In this document: in pieces, positions 15,746 through 23,524 of the stretch | Layout of the letters: the number at the start of each line of letters is the position of its first letter | Numbering within the stretch: the stretch's first letter is position 1 | Assembly (NCBI RefSeq): GCF_001905095.1 | Contig: NZ_LWLS01000082.1 | Coordinates: forward strand, 1-64,000 | Length of the DNA stretch: 64,000 nt | From: Micromonospora sp. CB01531 | GTDB taxonomy: Bacteria; Actinomycetota; Actinomycetes; Mycobacteriales; Micromonosporaceae | Direction of reading: 5' to 3' | Notes under the pieces: generated by a model | Database searches by the model: none | What the model saw: the letters and a program-made list of their open reading frames with translations, nothing else | What the model was told of the DNA's origin: nothing | Program-made: the position numbers and the translations under genes

Positions 15746-16047
15746 GCCGTTCTACTTTCACAGTGGATGGAGGGTCGGTGGCCGGACCTGTGGCACGCCC
15801 AGGACGCCAGGGGTGTGTTACCGGCGTTGGCGGACTGTTGCCGTCGACGGCCGCGGTGGCCTAACTACGCGGCCTTGGCCTTGAAGGGCTGAGAAGCTGA
15901 CCCCAACCGGCCGTGTGGGGTGCGCTGTGGGCCGCCTCAGCCGCGGACCACCGCACCATGGTTGTGCCCTGCTTAGTGATCACCTGCCGAAGTTGTTGAT
16001 CCTGCGCGTGAACCGCCACCGTCTGGCGGACGTCTGGTAGTGGTGTG
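15746..16047. other. Intergenic, nothing recognised
   Basis: About 300 bases between the Wbl gene and the thioredoxin-fold gene. I see no RNA gene or clear regulatory repeat. Confidence 0.5.
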
Positions 16048-16557
16048 ATGAGATCGCTAACGGCCGACGAGCATGATGTCGCTCTCTCAGCCGGCGTCGC
16101 CGTCCTGGTCTTCCGGATGGCCGACAGCCCGGCCTGCCAGCAGTTCCAGCCCGAGCTCGACGAATTCGTGGCGAGGCACCCCGATTGCGCGGTCTGGACC
16201 GTCGAGGCCATGGAGCAGCGAAACCTGGCCGACCTGCATCACCTTCAGGCGCTGCCCAGCATTGTGGTCTACCGCGACGGCATGCCAGTCCGTCGCTTCG
16301 CCGGTGGCATCTCGGCGGACGACCTCGACGAGGCGGTAAACGAGGTGATTCACGCCGACATGCAAGAGGAGTTAAACGCCTGGATGCTCGAGATGTTGGA
16401 GACCGGTGAGGCCGGTTCCCCGTATGTGTCAGCCCCCGCATCTGACGCACGTCGAGCCGAGCAGGCGACGTCCGCCTACCTCGACTCACCGGGCTCCACG
16501 GATGCTTCGGCGAGGGCCCACCCGGCGAGGACCACAACAACCACCGGACACCGGTGA
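16048..16557 (+). CDS. Thioredoxin-fold protein lacking the first active-site Cys
   Basis: 169 aa from ATG at 16048 (an in-frame GTG directly before it is equally possible). A thioredoxin domain fills residues 5-105: V-A-V-L-V-F-R-M-A-D-S-P-A-C, then the acidic W-T-V-E-A-M-E segment, and the cis-Pro loop A-L-P-S-I-V-V-Y-R-D-G. Where W-C-G-P-C is expected there is D-S-P-A-C, so the first (attacking) Cys is Ser and only the second Cys remains. It is therefore unlikely to be a normal dithiol reductase; binding, chaperone or monothiol roles are possible. The C-terminal 60 residues are disordered and Ser/Thr/Ala-rich. Confidence 0.82.
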   Translation: MRSLTADEHDVALSAGVAVLVFRMADSPACQQFQPELDEFVARHPDCAVWTVEAMEQRNLADLHHLQALPSIVVYRDGMPVRRFAGGISADDLDEAVNEVIHADMQEELNAWMLEMLETGEAGSPYVSAPASDARRAEQATSAYLDSPGSTDASARAHPARTTTTTGHR

Positions 16558-16633
16558 ACGTTCGACACCGCACCAGCATCGCGCTGCGCCGACGGCACCG
16601 AAGTTCCGCTCATCGACAAGGAGCCAGGCCAGG

Positions 16634-17761
16634 ATGACGCACCCCGGGCACAAGCCAGATGCAGCGGACCGCGATGCCACCGGCGGTTCCCCGTCCGTGT
16701 CACACCCGGACACTCTCCCGCACTCCAACCGCGGCTTGGACGCCCAACCCGCGGCGGGACTCGCGTGGCAAGCCCCCAGCCAACCGCTGACCGCACCGGA
16801 CGGCGCACGGCCGAACATTCCCGTCGCCACCGCCGACGACGCACAGACACCCCAGCACCCGACCAAGCCTGCGGAATGGGGCTGGCGGGGACGGGCCAAC
16901 CGGATCAGCGGCGGCACGCTCACGTTGCCGGCAACCAAGGAGGAACTGGTTCACCAGGCAGCGCGGCGGAGGCTGCTGCGCCCGTTCAGCCGGACCATGT
17001 CCATCGTGGTGGCCAATCCCAAGGGTGGCGCGGCGAAGACCCCCACCGCGCTGCTTGCTGCGGCCAGCCTCGGCTTTTATCGCGGCGGGTACACGCTGGC
17101 CTGGGACAACAACGAGACCCGCGGCACTCTCGGCATGCGCGCGGAGTCCGCGCCACACCAGCAGACCGTGATCGACCTGCTGCACAACATCGACGAGTTC
17201 CTGGCCGCGACGGCGAGCGTTGGCCAGCTCTCGGCGTACCTGCGGCCACAGAGCGCCCGGTTCGACGTACTCGCCTCAGACGACGCGGCCGGCAGCATGG
17301 AGATCATCGACGACCTGGCGTTCCGTAGGCTCTGGACCGCGCTGTGCCGGTTCTACCGGCTGATCGTGATCGACACCGGGAACAACATCCGCGCGGCGAA
17401 CTGGCAATCCGCCACGGCGGTCGCCGACTGCCTGATTGTGCCGACCACCGTGCAACGCGACGTGGCCGACAGCGGTCTGTGGATGCTCGACCACCTAATC
17501 CGTACCAATCGGTCCGACCTGGTGGAGAACGCCGTGGCGATCGTTTCGTGTGCGGACCCCAAGCCGGACCCGCAGCTGCTCAACGACATCATCGAGCGGT
17601 ACCGCCCGGTCGTCCGGGATGTCGTCGTGATTCCCTTCGACCGGCTCATCCGTTCGGGCGGCCGGATCGAGCTCGACGCGCTCGACATACAGACCCGCCG
17701 GGCCTGGTTGATGGCATGCAGCTCGATCATCGACTCGTTGGCGATCCGCGACCAGGCATGA
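16634..17761 (+). CDS. MinD/ParA-like ATPase (SIMIBI class)
   Basis: 375 aa from ATG at 16634 (M-T-H-P-G-H-K), with AGGCCAGG just before it. Residues 1-115 are Pro/Ala-rich and disordered. The ATPase core starts at M-S-I-V-V-A-N-P-K-G-G-A-A-K-T-P-T, a deviant Walker A with the signature first Lys. It continues with D-N-N-E-T-R-G-T-L-G in the Asp-rich switch and L-I-V-I-D-T-G-N-N in Walker B/switch II. This K-G-G-x-x-K-T-P form is common in ATPases found near actinobacterial type VII secretion and related loci (family knowledge). It may position or energise an export or partition process. It is convergent with the next gene, their ends overlapping by 35 bases. Confidence 0.88.
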   Translation: MTHPGHKPDAADRDATGGSPSVSHPDTLPHSNRGLDAQPAAGLAWQAPSQPLTAPDGARPNIPVATADDAQTPQHPTKPAEWGWRGRANRISGGTLTLPATKEELVHQAARRRLLRPFSRTMSIVVANPKGGAAKTPTALLAAASLGFYRGGYTLAWDNNETRGTLGMRAESAPHQQTVIDLLHNIDEFLAATASVGQLSAYLRPQSARFDVLASDDAAGSMEIIDDLAFRRLWTALCRFYRLIVIDTGNNIRAANWQSATAVADCLIVPTTVQRDVADSGLWMLDHLIRTNRSDLVENAVAIVSCADPKPDPQLLNDIIERYRPVVRDVVVIPFDRLIRSGGRIELDALDIQTRRAWLMACSSIIDSLAIRDQA

Positions 17762-20174
17762 GCGGCCACGTACTACCCCCCGGCGCTCGGTGAATGGCAG
17801 AGACCACTCGACGTAGCGACTCTCGGGCCCGCCGGTCTAGCACGTCGACGCTTGTCCCGGTTCCGGTCTGCGGGGTTACCTCCCGCAGCAGGACCAGCCC
17901 CGACCCGCCGCGACCGTGCTCGTCTGCGACCACTCGAAACCGGGCGCCTGGTGGGAAGAGCACCCAGTCGGGGCCGATCGGAGTAACCGCGGGTGCCGGC
18001 CGGCCAGTGATCGACCGGACGACGAGGACCGGGACGTCCACCTCGGTCTGGCCGGGCGCTGTCTGGTTTCGTTCCGTCCAGAGCGGCGACGCGGTCGCGG
18101 GCAGTACGTCGTCAGCGCTGACCACCTGCCCGTACTCCCAGCTCAGCCCTGCTCCGAGGGCCCAGGACGCGAACACCACCCCGGCGTACGGTGGCATCCG
18201 CAGGAGGCCGCTGATCAAACACGATTTCGCGGCTGCGGGAACAGGCCCGGCGCTCGCGGCGAAGGACGGATCGCCGGCGCAGAAGGCCACCAGCGCGGCC
18301 AGATCGGCGAGGCGTTCATCACCGTCTCCGTCCACTGGGCGCGTTTGCCGGCAGGTGGCGGCGGTTTGCGCGTACGCCTGGTAGCGGTGGCCCAGCAGAT
18401 CGCGCAGCGCCTGGCGTTCGTGGGGAGTGCTCGAATGGTTGCCCGGGAAGCTCGGTTCCCAGCCCATTGACGGTACGACCAACTCGGGCGACGGCAGCAC
18501 CGCGACGCCCGTAACGGGTTTCGGCACCGGATCGGTGCGGGGGTCTGGCATGGGATCCAGCACGGGCTCGACGTGGAGGCCATCGCCTGAGATTGGCTCG
18601 GGTCTCGGCGCCGGCTCGATCCGGAGGTCCACCGCGGACGGCTCGGGTATCGGATCGGCGTGACGGTCCGGCACTGGGCCGGATCCGGGCAGGGGCTCAA
18701 CAGGCACAGCCAGCTCGGCAGGCGGAATGGGCTCGGCCGACGGAACGGGCTCAGCCGACGGAACGGGCTCAGCCGACGGAACGGGCTCAGCCGACGGAAC
18801 GGGCTCGGCCGGCACGGTGGACGCGGCCTGCCGGGGTGGACTGGCGTCCGCCGACAGCGGGGCCAATGGCGCCTCTGGGTGGCTCTGGTCGGGCAGCTCG
18901 ACCACGTGCCCCGGTCCGACAATCGTGAGCATCGGCCCGTAGCGGCCGGTGACCGAGGACCAAGCCGCCGCAGCCCGGTCGGCGAGCGGACGGGTCACGA
19001 CCAGCCGCAGCGGGCCGGAGATGCTGCTCGGCAACTGTGCGACCACCGAATCGAGAACGGCCAGCGCGTCGGCCGGCTCGGCGGCGGCAGCGGCACCGAG
19101 CACCAGCAGCGGGTGACGGGGGTCGGCGTGCAGGCGCCGCACGATGTCCTGATCAGGATCGTCGCCGGTCAGTCGCAGCCAGAGACCACAACGGACCACC
19201 TCAATCGCCCAGCGCTCATCGACCTGCTGCATGCCGCCGGTACCCGGCAGCTCCGGCAGGGGCCGGCGCCACTCGGTAACCTGCGGCGGCGCGCCGGCGC
19301 GGTACGTGAGCCGCTGAGCGAACGGCCGCCAGCCCCGATGGCCACTGGCGTCGACCATCGTACGAACCGCCACGCCGGCTGGGTCGGTGTCGGCGACCCC
19401 GCTCATCACGTCGATGGTTGCCGCGGTACGCGCCGCGAGCCACTCCCCCACCGTGTCGGCTGTGGTGCTGTCCGGGCCGTACGGGACCAGGATCATCCGG
19501 CGCCGGGCCTGCCGTGGCAGCGACTCCAGTACGTCGTAGACCGGTTCGGGCGGCAAGGCTGGGCTGCCCGGACGGCCTATCACCACCGTTGGCTGATCGT
19601 GGTCCACGTACGTGGCCAGTATCCGCGCGGTGAGCTCGGGTTCGGGTGGATCCGCGTCGTGCAACCAGAGACCGGCCGGAATCGCGGTCACCCGCAGATC
19701 AGACGGGTTGGCCCAGGGACCGGTGGGCAACAGGCGCTGCCAGCGAGGCGCCGGATGGCGGGGGCCTTGATGCTCTGCCGGTCTGTTCGGCCGGAAGCTC
19801 CACCACTCGCCGCCATCCACGAACTGCGTCCCGGGGCGCAGCAGCAGTACTGGCCCGGACGGCGCGATCACGTCGATCCGCAGTTCGTCCGCGATGACCT
19901 GCGCGATCTCGGGGCGCCCCGCGTGCGAGAGCACGAGTCGGATCGATTCGCAACGAACCGGCAGATGCTTGGCGAGAAGTCCGATCAGCGTTGGCAGGTC
20001 CAGCGGCGGGTCGGTGGCCACGATCACCGTGTATCGGTCGCCTTCCCGCGGCAGGTGTGCGTACACGGCCTCCGGTGGCGGCGCGCTGCCGCGGACGATG
20101 AGGATGACCCGGTCGTGCCCGAAGACCCGGGGTGGGTCGGTCTGGTTGCTCAATGCGCCATCCTTACCCGCCAT
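17727..20174 (-). CDS. Large protein with degenerate ADP-ribosyltransferase-like C-terminus (815 aa)
   Basis: Start is ATG at 20174, 29 bases after the AAA+ gene. Residues 20-440 hold repeated alpha/beta segments, including V-I-L-I-V-R-G and the paired P-A-G-L-W-L-H-D / R-C-G-L-W-L-R-L lines. Four exact S-A-E-P-V-P hexapeptides and further Pro/Glu linker fill about 440-580. The C-terminus (about 585-770) resembles an R-S-E type ADP-ribosyltransferase: G-V-V-F-A-S-W, V-L-V-V-R-S-I-T-G and V-L-F-P-P-G-A-R-F-R-V-V. The catalytic E-x-E before L-F-P-P-G is missing (G-P-D-W), so it is probably inactive. It is paralogous to the gene at 23521-26409. Last gene of the giant-protein operon; a scaffold or adaptor role is inferred. 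Confidence 0.82.
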   Translation of the reverse strand: MAGKDGALSNQTDPPRVFGHDRVILIVRGSAPPPEAVYAHLPREGDRYTVIVATDPPLDLPTLIGLLAKHLPVRCESIRLVLSHAGRPEIAQVIADELRIDVIAPSGPVLLLRPGTQFVDGGEWWSFRPNRPAEHQGPRHPAPRWQRLLPTGPWANPSDLRVTAIPAGLWLHDADPPEPELTARILATYVDHDQPTVVIGRPGSPALPPEPVYDVLESLPRQARRRMILVPYGPDSTTADTVGEWLAARTAATIDVMSGVADTDPAGVAVRTMVDASGHRGWRPFAQRLTYRAGAPPQVTEWRRPLPELPGTGGMQQVDERWAIEVVRCGLWLRLTGDDPDQDIVRRLHADPRHPLLVLGAAAAAEPADALAVLDSVVAQLPSSISGPLRLVVTRPLADRAAAAWSSVTGRYGPMLTIVGPGHVVELPDQSHPEAPLAPLSADASPPRQAASTVPAEPVPSAEPVPSAEPVPSAEPVPSAEPIPPAELAVPVEPLPGSGPVPDRHADPIPEPSAVDLRIEPAPRPEPISGDGLHVEPVLDPMPDPRTDPVPKPVTGVAVLPSPELVVPSMGWEPSFPGNHSSTPHERQALRDLLGHRYQAYAQTAATCRQTRPVDGDGDERLADLAALVAFCAGDPSFAASAGPVPAAAKSCLISGLLRMPPYAGVVFASWALGAGLSWEYGQVVSADDVLPATASPLWTERNQTAPGQTEVDVPVLVVRSITGRPAPAVTPIGPDWVLFPPGARFRVVADEHGRGGSGLVLLREVTPQTGTGTSVDVLDRRARESLRRVVSAIHRAPGGSTWPLMPGRGSPTSR
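18731..18802 (-). repeat. 18-base tandem repeat, four units
   Basis: Four near-identical 18-base units in the coding region of the 815-aa protein encode S-A-E-P-V-P repeats. They are a flexible linker and likely to vary in copy number. Confidence 0.9.
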
Positions 20175-20203
20175 GGCGCTGCCCGCCAGAATGATCTCCC
20201 AGC

Positions 20204-23200
20204 TCAGGCACGCACCGCCGCCGTCGCGACGTCCTCGACCAGCAGGGTCCGCAACTGGTCGACGCTGGGTGACGGCAGTGACCGGAGGCGGCCGGCCTGG
20301 CGGGTGATTGCCTCATCCAGCACCTGACGAGCGTATCGACCGTTGCCGAAGGTGCGGGACTTCGGGACGTGCTCGAAGTGCTCCCGCAGCGCTACCAGCG
20401 TTGCTCCCGGGCATTCGTACCCGCTGGTCGAGGCCAGCGCTTGGAAGATGGCCACCAGCTCATCCGGGTTGTAGTTGGCAAAGTGGATCCGCCGCGAGAA
20501 CCGCGAGGCGAGGCCGGCGTTGGCGGCTAGGAACGCCTCAATTTCCTGCTCGTACCCGGCCGCGATCACCACCACCTCGTCCCGGTGATCCTCCATGAGC
20601 TTGACTAGTGTGTCGATCGCTTCCCGGCCGAAGTCTTGCCGGGCATCCGGCGGGGCCAGTGTGTACGCCTCGTCAATGAACAGCACCCCACCACGGGCTC
20701 GCTCGAACGCCTCCTTGGTGCGCTGTGCCGTGTGGCCGATGTATTCGCCGACCAGATCCGCCCGGGCAACCTCGATGAGCTGCCCACCGGCCAGTACGCC
20801 AAGCGCGGTCAACAGTTGACCGTACAGCCGAGCCACCGTGGTTTTCCCGGTACCGGGTGGCCCGGAGAAGATCAGATGCCGGGAGATGGCTGGCGCGGGC
20901 AGACCTGCGCTCACGCGGGTCCGGATGGTGGCCAACAGGTCGATCACTTCGGCCACCTCCTTCTTCACGCCACTCAGCCCGATCATGCCGTTCAGCTTGG
21001 CTAGCAACTTGTCGAGCTCATCCGATTTGGCCATGCCTACCGGTACCCCGGCCGACGGCGGCATGCCAAGGTCCTGAGGCAGCAACTGGGCCAGTTCCAC
21101 TCCGGATACCGAACCGTCCTCGGAGAGCCGGACCGCCTGCCGCCCGATCATCTCCTCGAACACCTTGCGGGCAACCCGCGCGTTACCGAAATTCGCGTCC
21201 CGCACCATCCCGTCAAAAAGCTGCGCCAAGGCGAGTCGGGTGTCGTACTCCAGCGAGTAGTGGTGGGTGCTGCACAACCGCTCAACGATGGTGACCAGCT
21301 CGGTGGTCGAGTAGCTCTCGAACTCCACCGACTTGGCAAAACGCGAGGCAAGACCCGGGTTGGAGTCCAGGAAGGCACGCATCTGGGCCGAGTAGCCCGC
21401 GACGATCACCACCACCTCGTCCCGATAGTCCTCCATCAGCTTGACCAGCGTGTCAACGGCCTCCCGGCCGAAATCATGTCCGGAACCACCTTCCACCGGA
21501 GCCAGCGCGTACGCCTCGTCAATAAACAGCACGCCGCCGCGCGCCTCTTCGAACTTCTCCGTGGTCTTCACCGCGGTGCCACCGATGTGCTCCGCCACCA
21601 GGTCCGCCCGGGCCACCTCAATCAGTTGGCCGGTCGGTAGCACTCCCAATGCGGCCAGGATCCGCCCGTACAACCTGGCCACTGTTGTTTTTCCGGTGCC
21701 CGGCGCACCAGCGAAAACCATATGCCGGGACATCGGTGGCGTCGGCAGGCCAGCGGCGGCCCGCCGCTTGCTGACCCGGTGCAGGCCGACCAGCGTCGCC
21801 ACTTCCCGCTTGACCCCGGCCAAGCCGACCAGTGCCTCCAACTCAGCCAACAGCGGACTCGCCGCATCAGACGAACCGTCCGCGTGCGCCGAGGCCGCCC
21901 AAGTCCGAGTCGGGTTGGGTCGCACCTGGTCGGGTCGGGTGGTGACGGGGGACGTCGGGCTTCGCTCGGTGCTCGGGTCGGCCATGTCTGGCACCGGTCT
22001 CGGTGTGGCCCCGCGGCCAGCGTCGCCACCGTTGCCGACCACCCTGGTGTTCTCGACGTGCACTGGCTCCGTGGTCTCCACGAGCAGTCCGTCACCCGCG
22101 TTGTCGAGCAGCTCGCAGCCGTCGATCCGGCCGGAGGACCCGGCGGTAAACCGGACGCCTGGACCGCGGTTGCCCCGTACCCGCGTGCCGACCAGGGTGA
22201 GGTGACCTTGCGTCTGGACGAGAATCCCAATGTTGCGGGCGGACCCGATATCGCAGGAGGTGACGGTCGCCGTGCCACGGGCGGCGAGGGTCAGCCCGAT
22301 CTTCCCGCCCTGGACGGTAGTGCCCTCTGCGGTCAGCGCCGTACCGCCGCCGACCAAAAGTCCACCTGCGGCGCATCGCTCTATCCGCCCGCCGCTAACG
22401 GTCGGTTGAGCCTTGTCGGCGAGTTGCACGCCGTACTCGGTGCAGTCAACGATGGTGACCTCTTCGAGAACTGGCTGTGCCGCGCCGCCGACCACCAGAC
22501 CGGTCTGTCCGCCGTGCACGGTGAGCCCGCGTACGACGCCGCCGGCCTCCGCCTCGAACACCAAGGCCACCCCACCACCAGCAGCCACCGAGCCGCCCTC
22601 GATCCGCGGTGCCGCCGAGCCGCTGACCGCCACGGCCGGCGCCCTGGTGCTTTTGATCTCTCCGTCGAGGAACGCCCCGCGCGCCTCGTCGAGTGCGAAC
22701 AGGCCATGACCGGCCGTCCCGCTTACCCGGCAAGCCTTGAGCACCGCGTTGCTGGTGCCGGACAAGATCACGCCGTGCTCGCCGACCGCTTGGATCTCGC
22801 AGGCCTCCAGTGTCGGTTGGCCACCGGCGACGAACACCCCCGTGCCCGGCGTATCGTGCACCTTCGTCCGCACCAAGCGGACCGCGCCGCCGTCCTCCAC
22901 GGCCACCCCCGGGCCGTCAACCGCGCTGATGTCGCATTCCTCGATCGTGCCGCGCCCACTCCGGGTGGACAGCACGCCGGCTCCCCGGCCGTCGGTCACG
23001 GTACACCGCCGAAACACAGGCTCCCCGTGGCCAGCGATGACGATCGCGGCGCTGCCGACCTCGCGTACGGTGGTCGTGGTCACCGCGCCGCCGCCAGCCT
23101 TCTCGATCAGGAAACCGGCCCCGCCCGGATTGCTCACCAGGCAATCGCGCATCCCCACATGCCCGGCCGGGACGTGCACCGCGACGATGCCATTCGCTGC

Positions 23201-23524
23201 GACCTCGCAGTCGTGGGCGTCAAGCCGACCCTGCCCTACCTGGATCGCGGGCAGATTCGGACCGCCGCCACGCACTTTCACACCGCGCAGGGTGCCCGCG
23301 CCAGCGGCAACGAAGACGGCCACCCCATCCCCACCGTCGATGGTGACGGTACCCCGGCCATCCTCCGCCACCACAGTAACGTCACGAGTCAGCCGCAGCC
23401 GTTCCCGGTAGGTTCCCGGTTGTACAGCTACGGTGGCGCCAGGAGCCGCCGCTTCCAGGGCGGCGGCAATGGTCGGCAGGCACCCCGGTTCGCTCGGCGA
23501 TACCGAAACCACACTGTTGGTCAC
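20204..23524 (-). CDS. Parallel beta-helix fused to two EccA/CbxX-type AAA+ ATPase domains (1106 aa)
   Basis: GTG start at 23524 overlaps the upstream stop (GTGA). Residues 1-500 are a right-handed beta-helix of about 22-residue rungs (repeated V-x-G-G / C-x-V-x-x-x-x-x-x-G-I-x-V patterns, pectate-lyase-like fold), followed by a Ser/Thr-rich hinge. Two AAA+ modules follow: Walker A G-A-P-G-T-G-K-T near 606 and G-P-P-G-T-G-K-T near 890, each with A-R-A-D-L-V and Walker B G-V-L-F-I-D-E-A-Y, and Arg-finger-like S-R-F. Both look active. The AAA+ type matches CbxX/CfqX and EccA, the cytosolic ATPase of type VII secretion. In this operon it probably remodels or delivers the giant protein; the beta-helix may be the docking arm. 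Confidence 0.92.
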   Translation of the reverse strand: MTNSVVSVSPSEPGCLPTIAAALEAAAPGATVAVQPGTYRERLRLTRDVTVVAEDGRGTVTIDGGDGVAVFVAAGAGTLRGVKVRGGGPNLPAIQVGQGRLDAHDCEVAANGIVAVHVPAGHVGMRDCLVSNPGGAGFLIEKAGGGAVTTTTVREVGSAAIVIAGHGEPVFRRCTVTDGRGAGVLSTRSGRGTIEECDISAVDGPGVAVEDGGAVRLVRTKVHDTPGTGVFVAGGQPTLEACEIQAVGEHGVILSGTSNAVLKACRVSGTAGHGLFALDEARGAFLDGEIKSTRAPAVAVSGSAAPRIEGGSVAAGGGVALVFEAEAGGVVRGLTVHGGQTGLVVGGAAQPVLEEVTIVDCTEYGVQLADKAQPTVSGGRIERCAAGGLLVGGGTALTAEGTTVQGGKIGLTLAARGTATVTSCDIGSARNIGILVQTQGHLTLVGTRVRGNRGPGVRFTAGSSGRIDGCELLDNAGDGLLVETTEPVHVENTRVVGNGGDAGRGATPRPVPDMADPSTERSPTSPVTTRPDQVRPNPTRTWAASAHADGSSDAASPLLAELEALVGLAGVKREVATLVGLHRVSKRRAAAGLPTPPMSRHMVFAGAPGTGKTTVARLYGRILAALGVLPTGQLIEVARADLVAEHIGGTAVKTTEKFEEARGGVLFIDEAYALAPVEGGSGHDFGREAVDTLVKLMEDYRDEVVVIVAGYSAQMRAFLDSNPGLASRFAKSVEFESYSTTELVTIVERLCSTHHYSLEYDTRLALAQLFDGMVRDANFGNARVARKVFEEMIGRQAVRLSEDGSVSGVELAQLLPQDLGMPPSAGVPVGMAKSDELDKLLAKLNGMIGLSGVKKEVAEVIDLLATIRTRVSAGLPAPAISRHLIFSGPPGTGKTTVARLYGQLLTALGVLAGGQLIEVARADLVGEYIGHTAQRTKEAFERARGGVLFIDEAYTLAPPDARQDFGREAIDTLVKLMEDHRDEVVVIAAGYEQEIEAFLAANAGLASRFSRRIHFANYNPDELVAIFQALASTSGYECPGATLVALREHFEHVPKSRTFGNGRYARQVLDEAITRQAGRLRSLPSPSVDQLRTLLVEDVATAAVRA

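Noticed and set aside
18731..18802. Possible CRISPR-like array
   Set aside because: The units are directly tandem without spacers and encode an in-frame Ser-Ala-Glu-Pro-Val-Pro linker.
17794..20327. Long plus-strand frames across the 815-aa gene
   Set aside because: Low-complexity Arg/Gly/Gln-rich translations without starts or motifs; the minus-strand frame has coherent domains and operon context.
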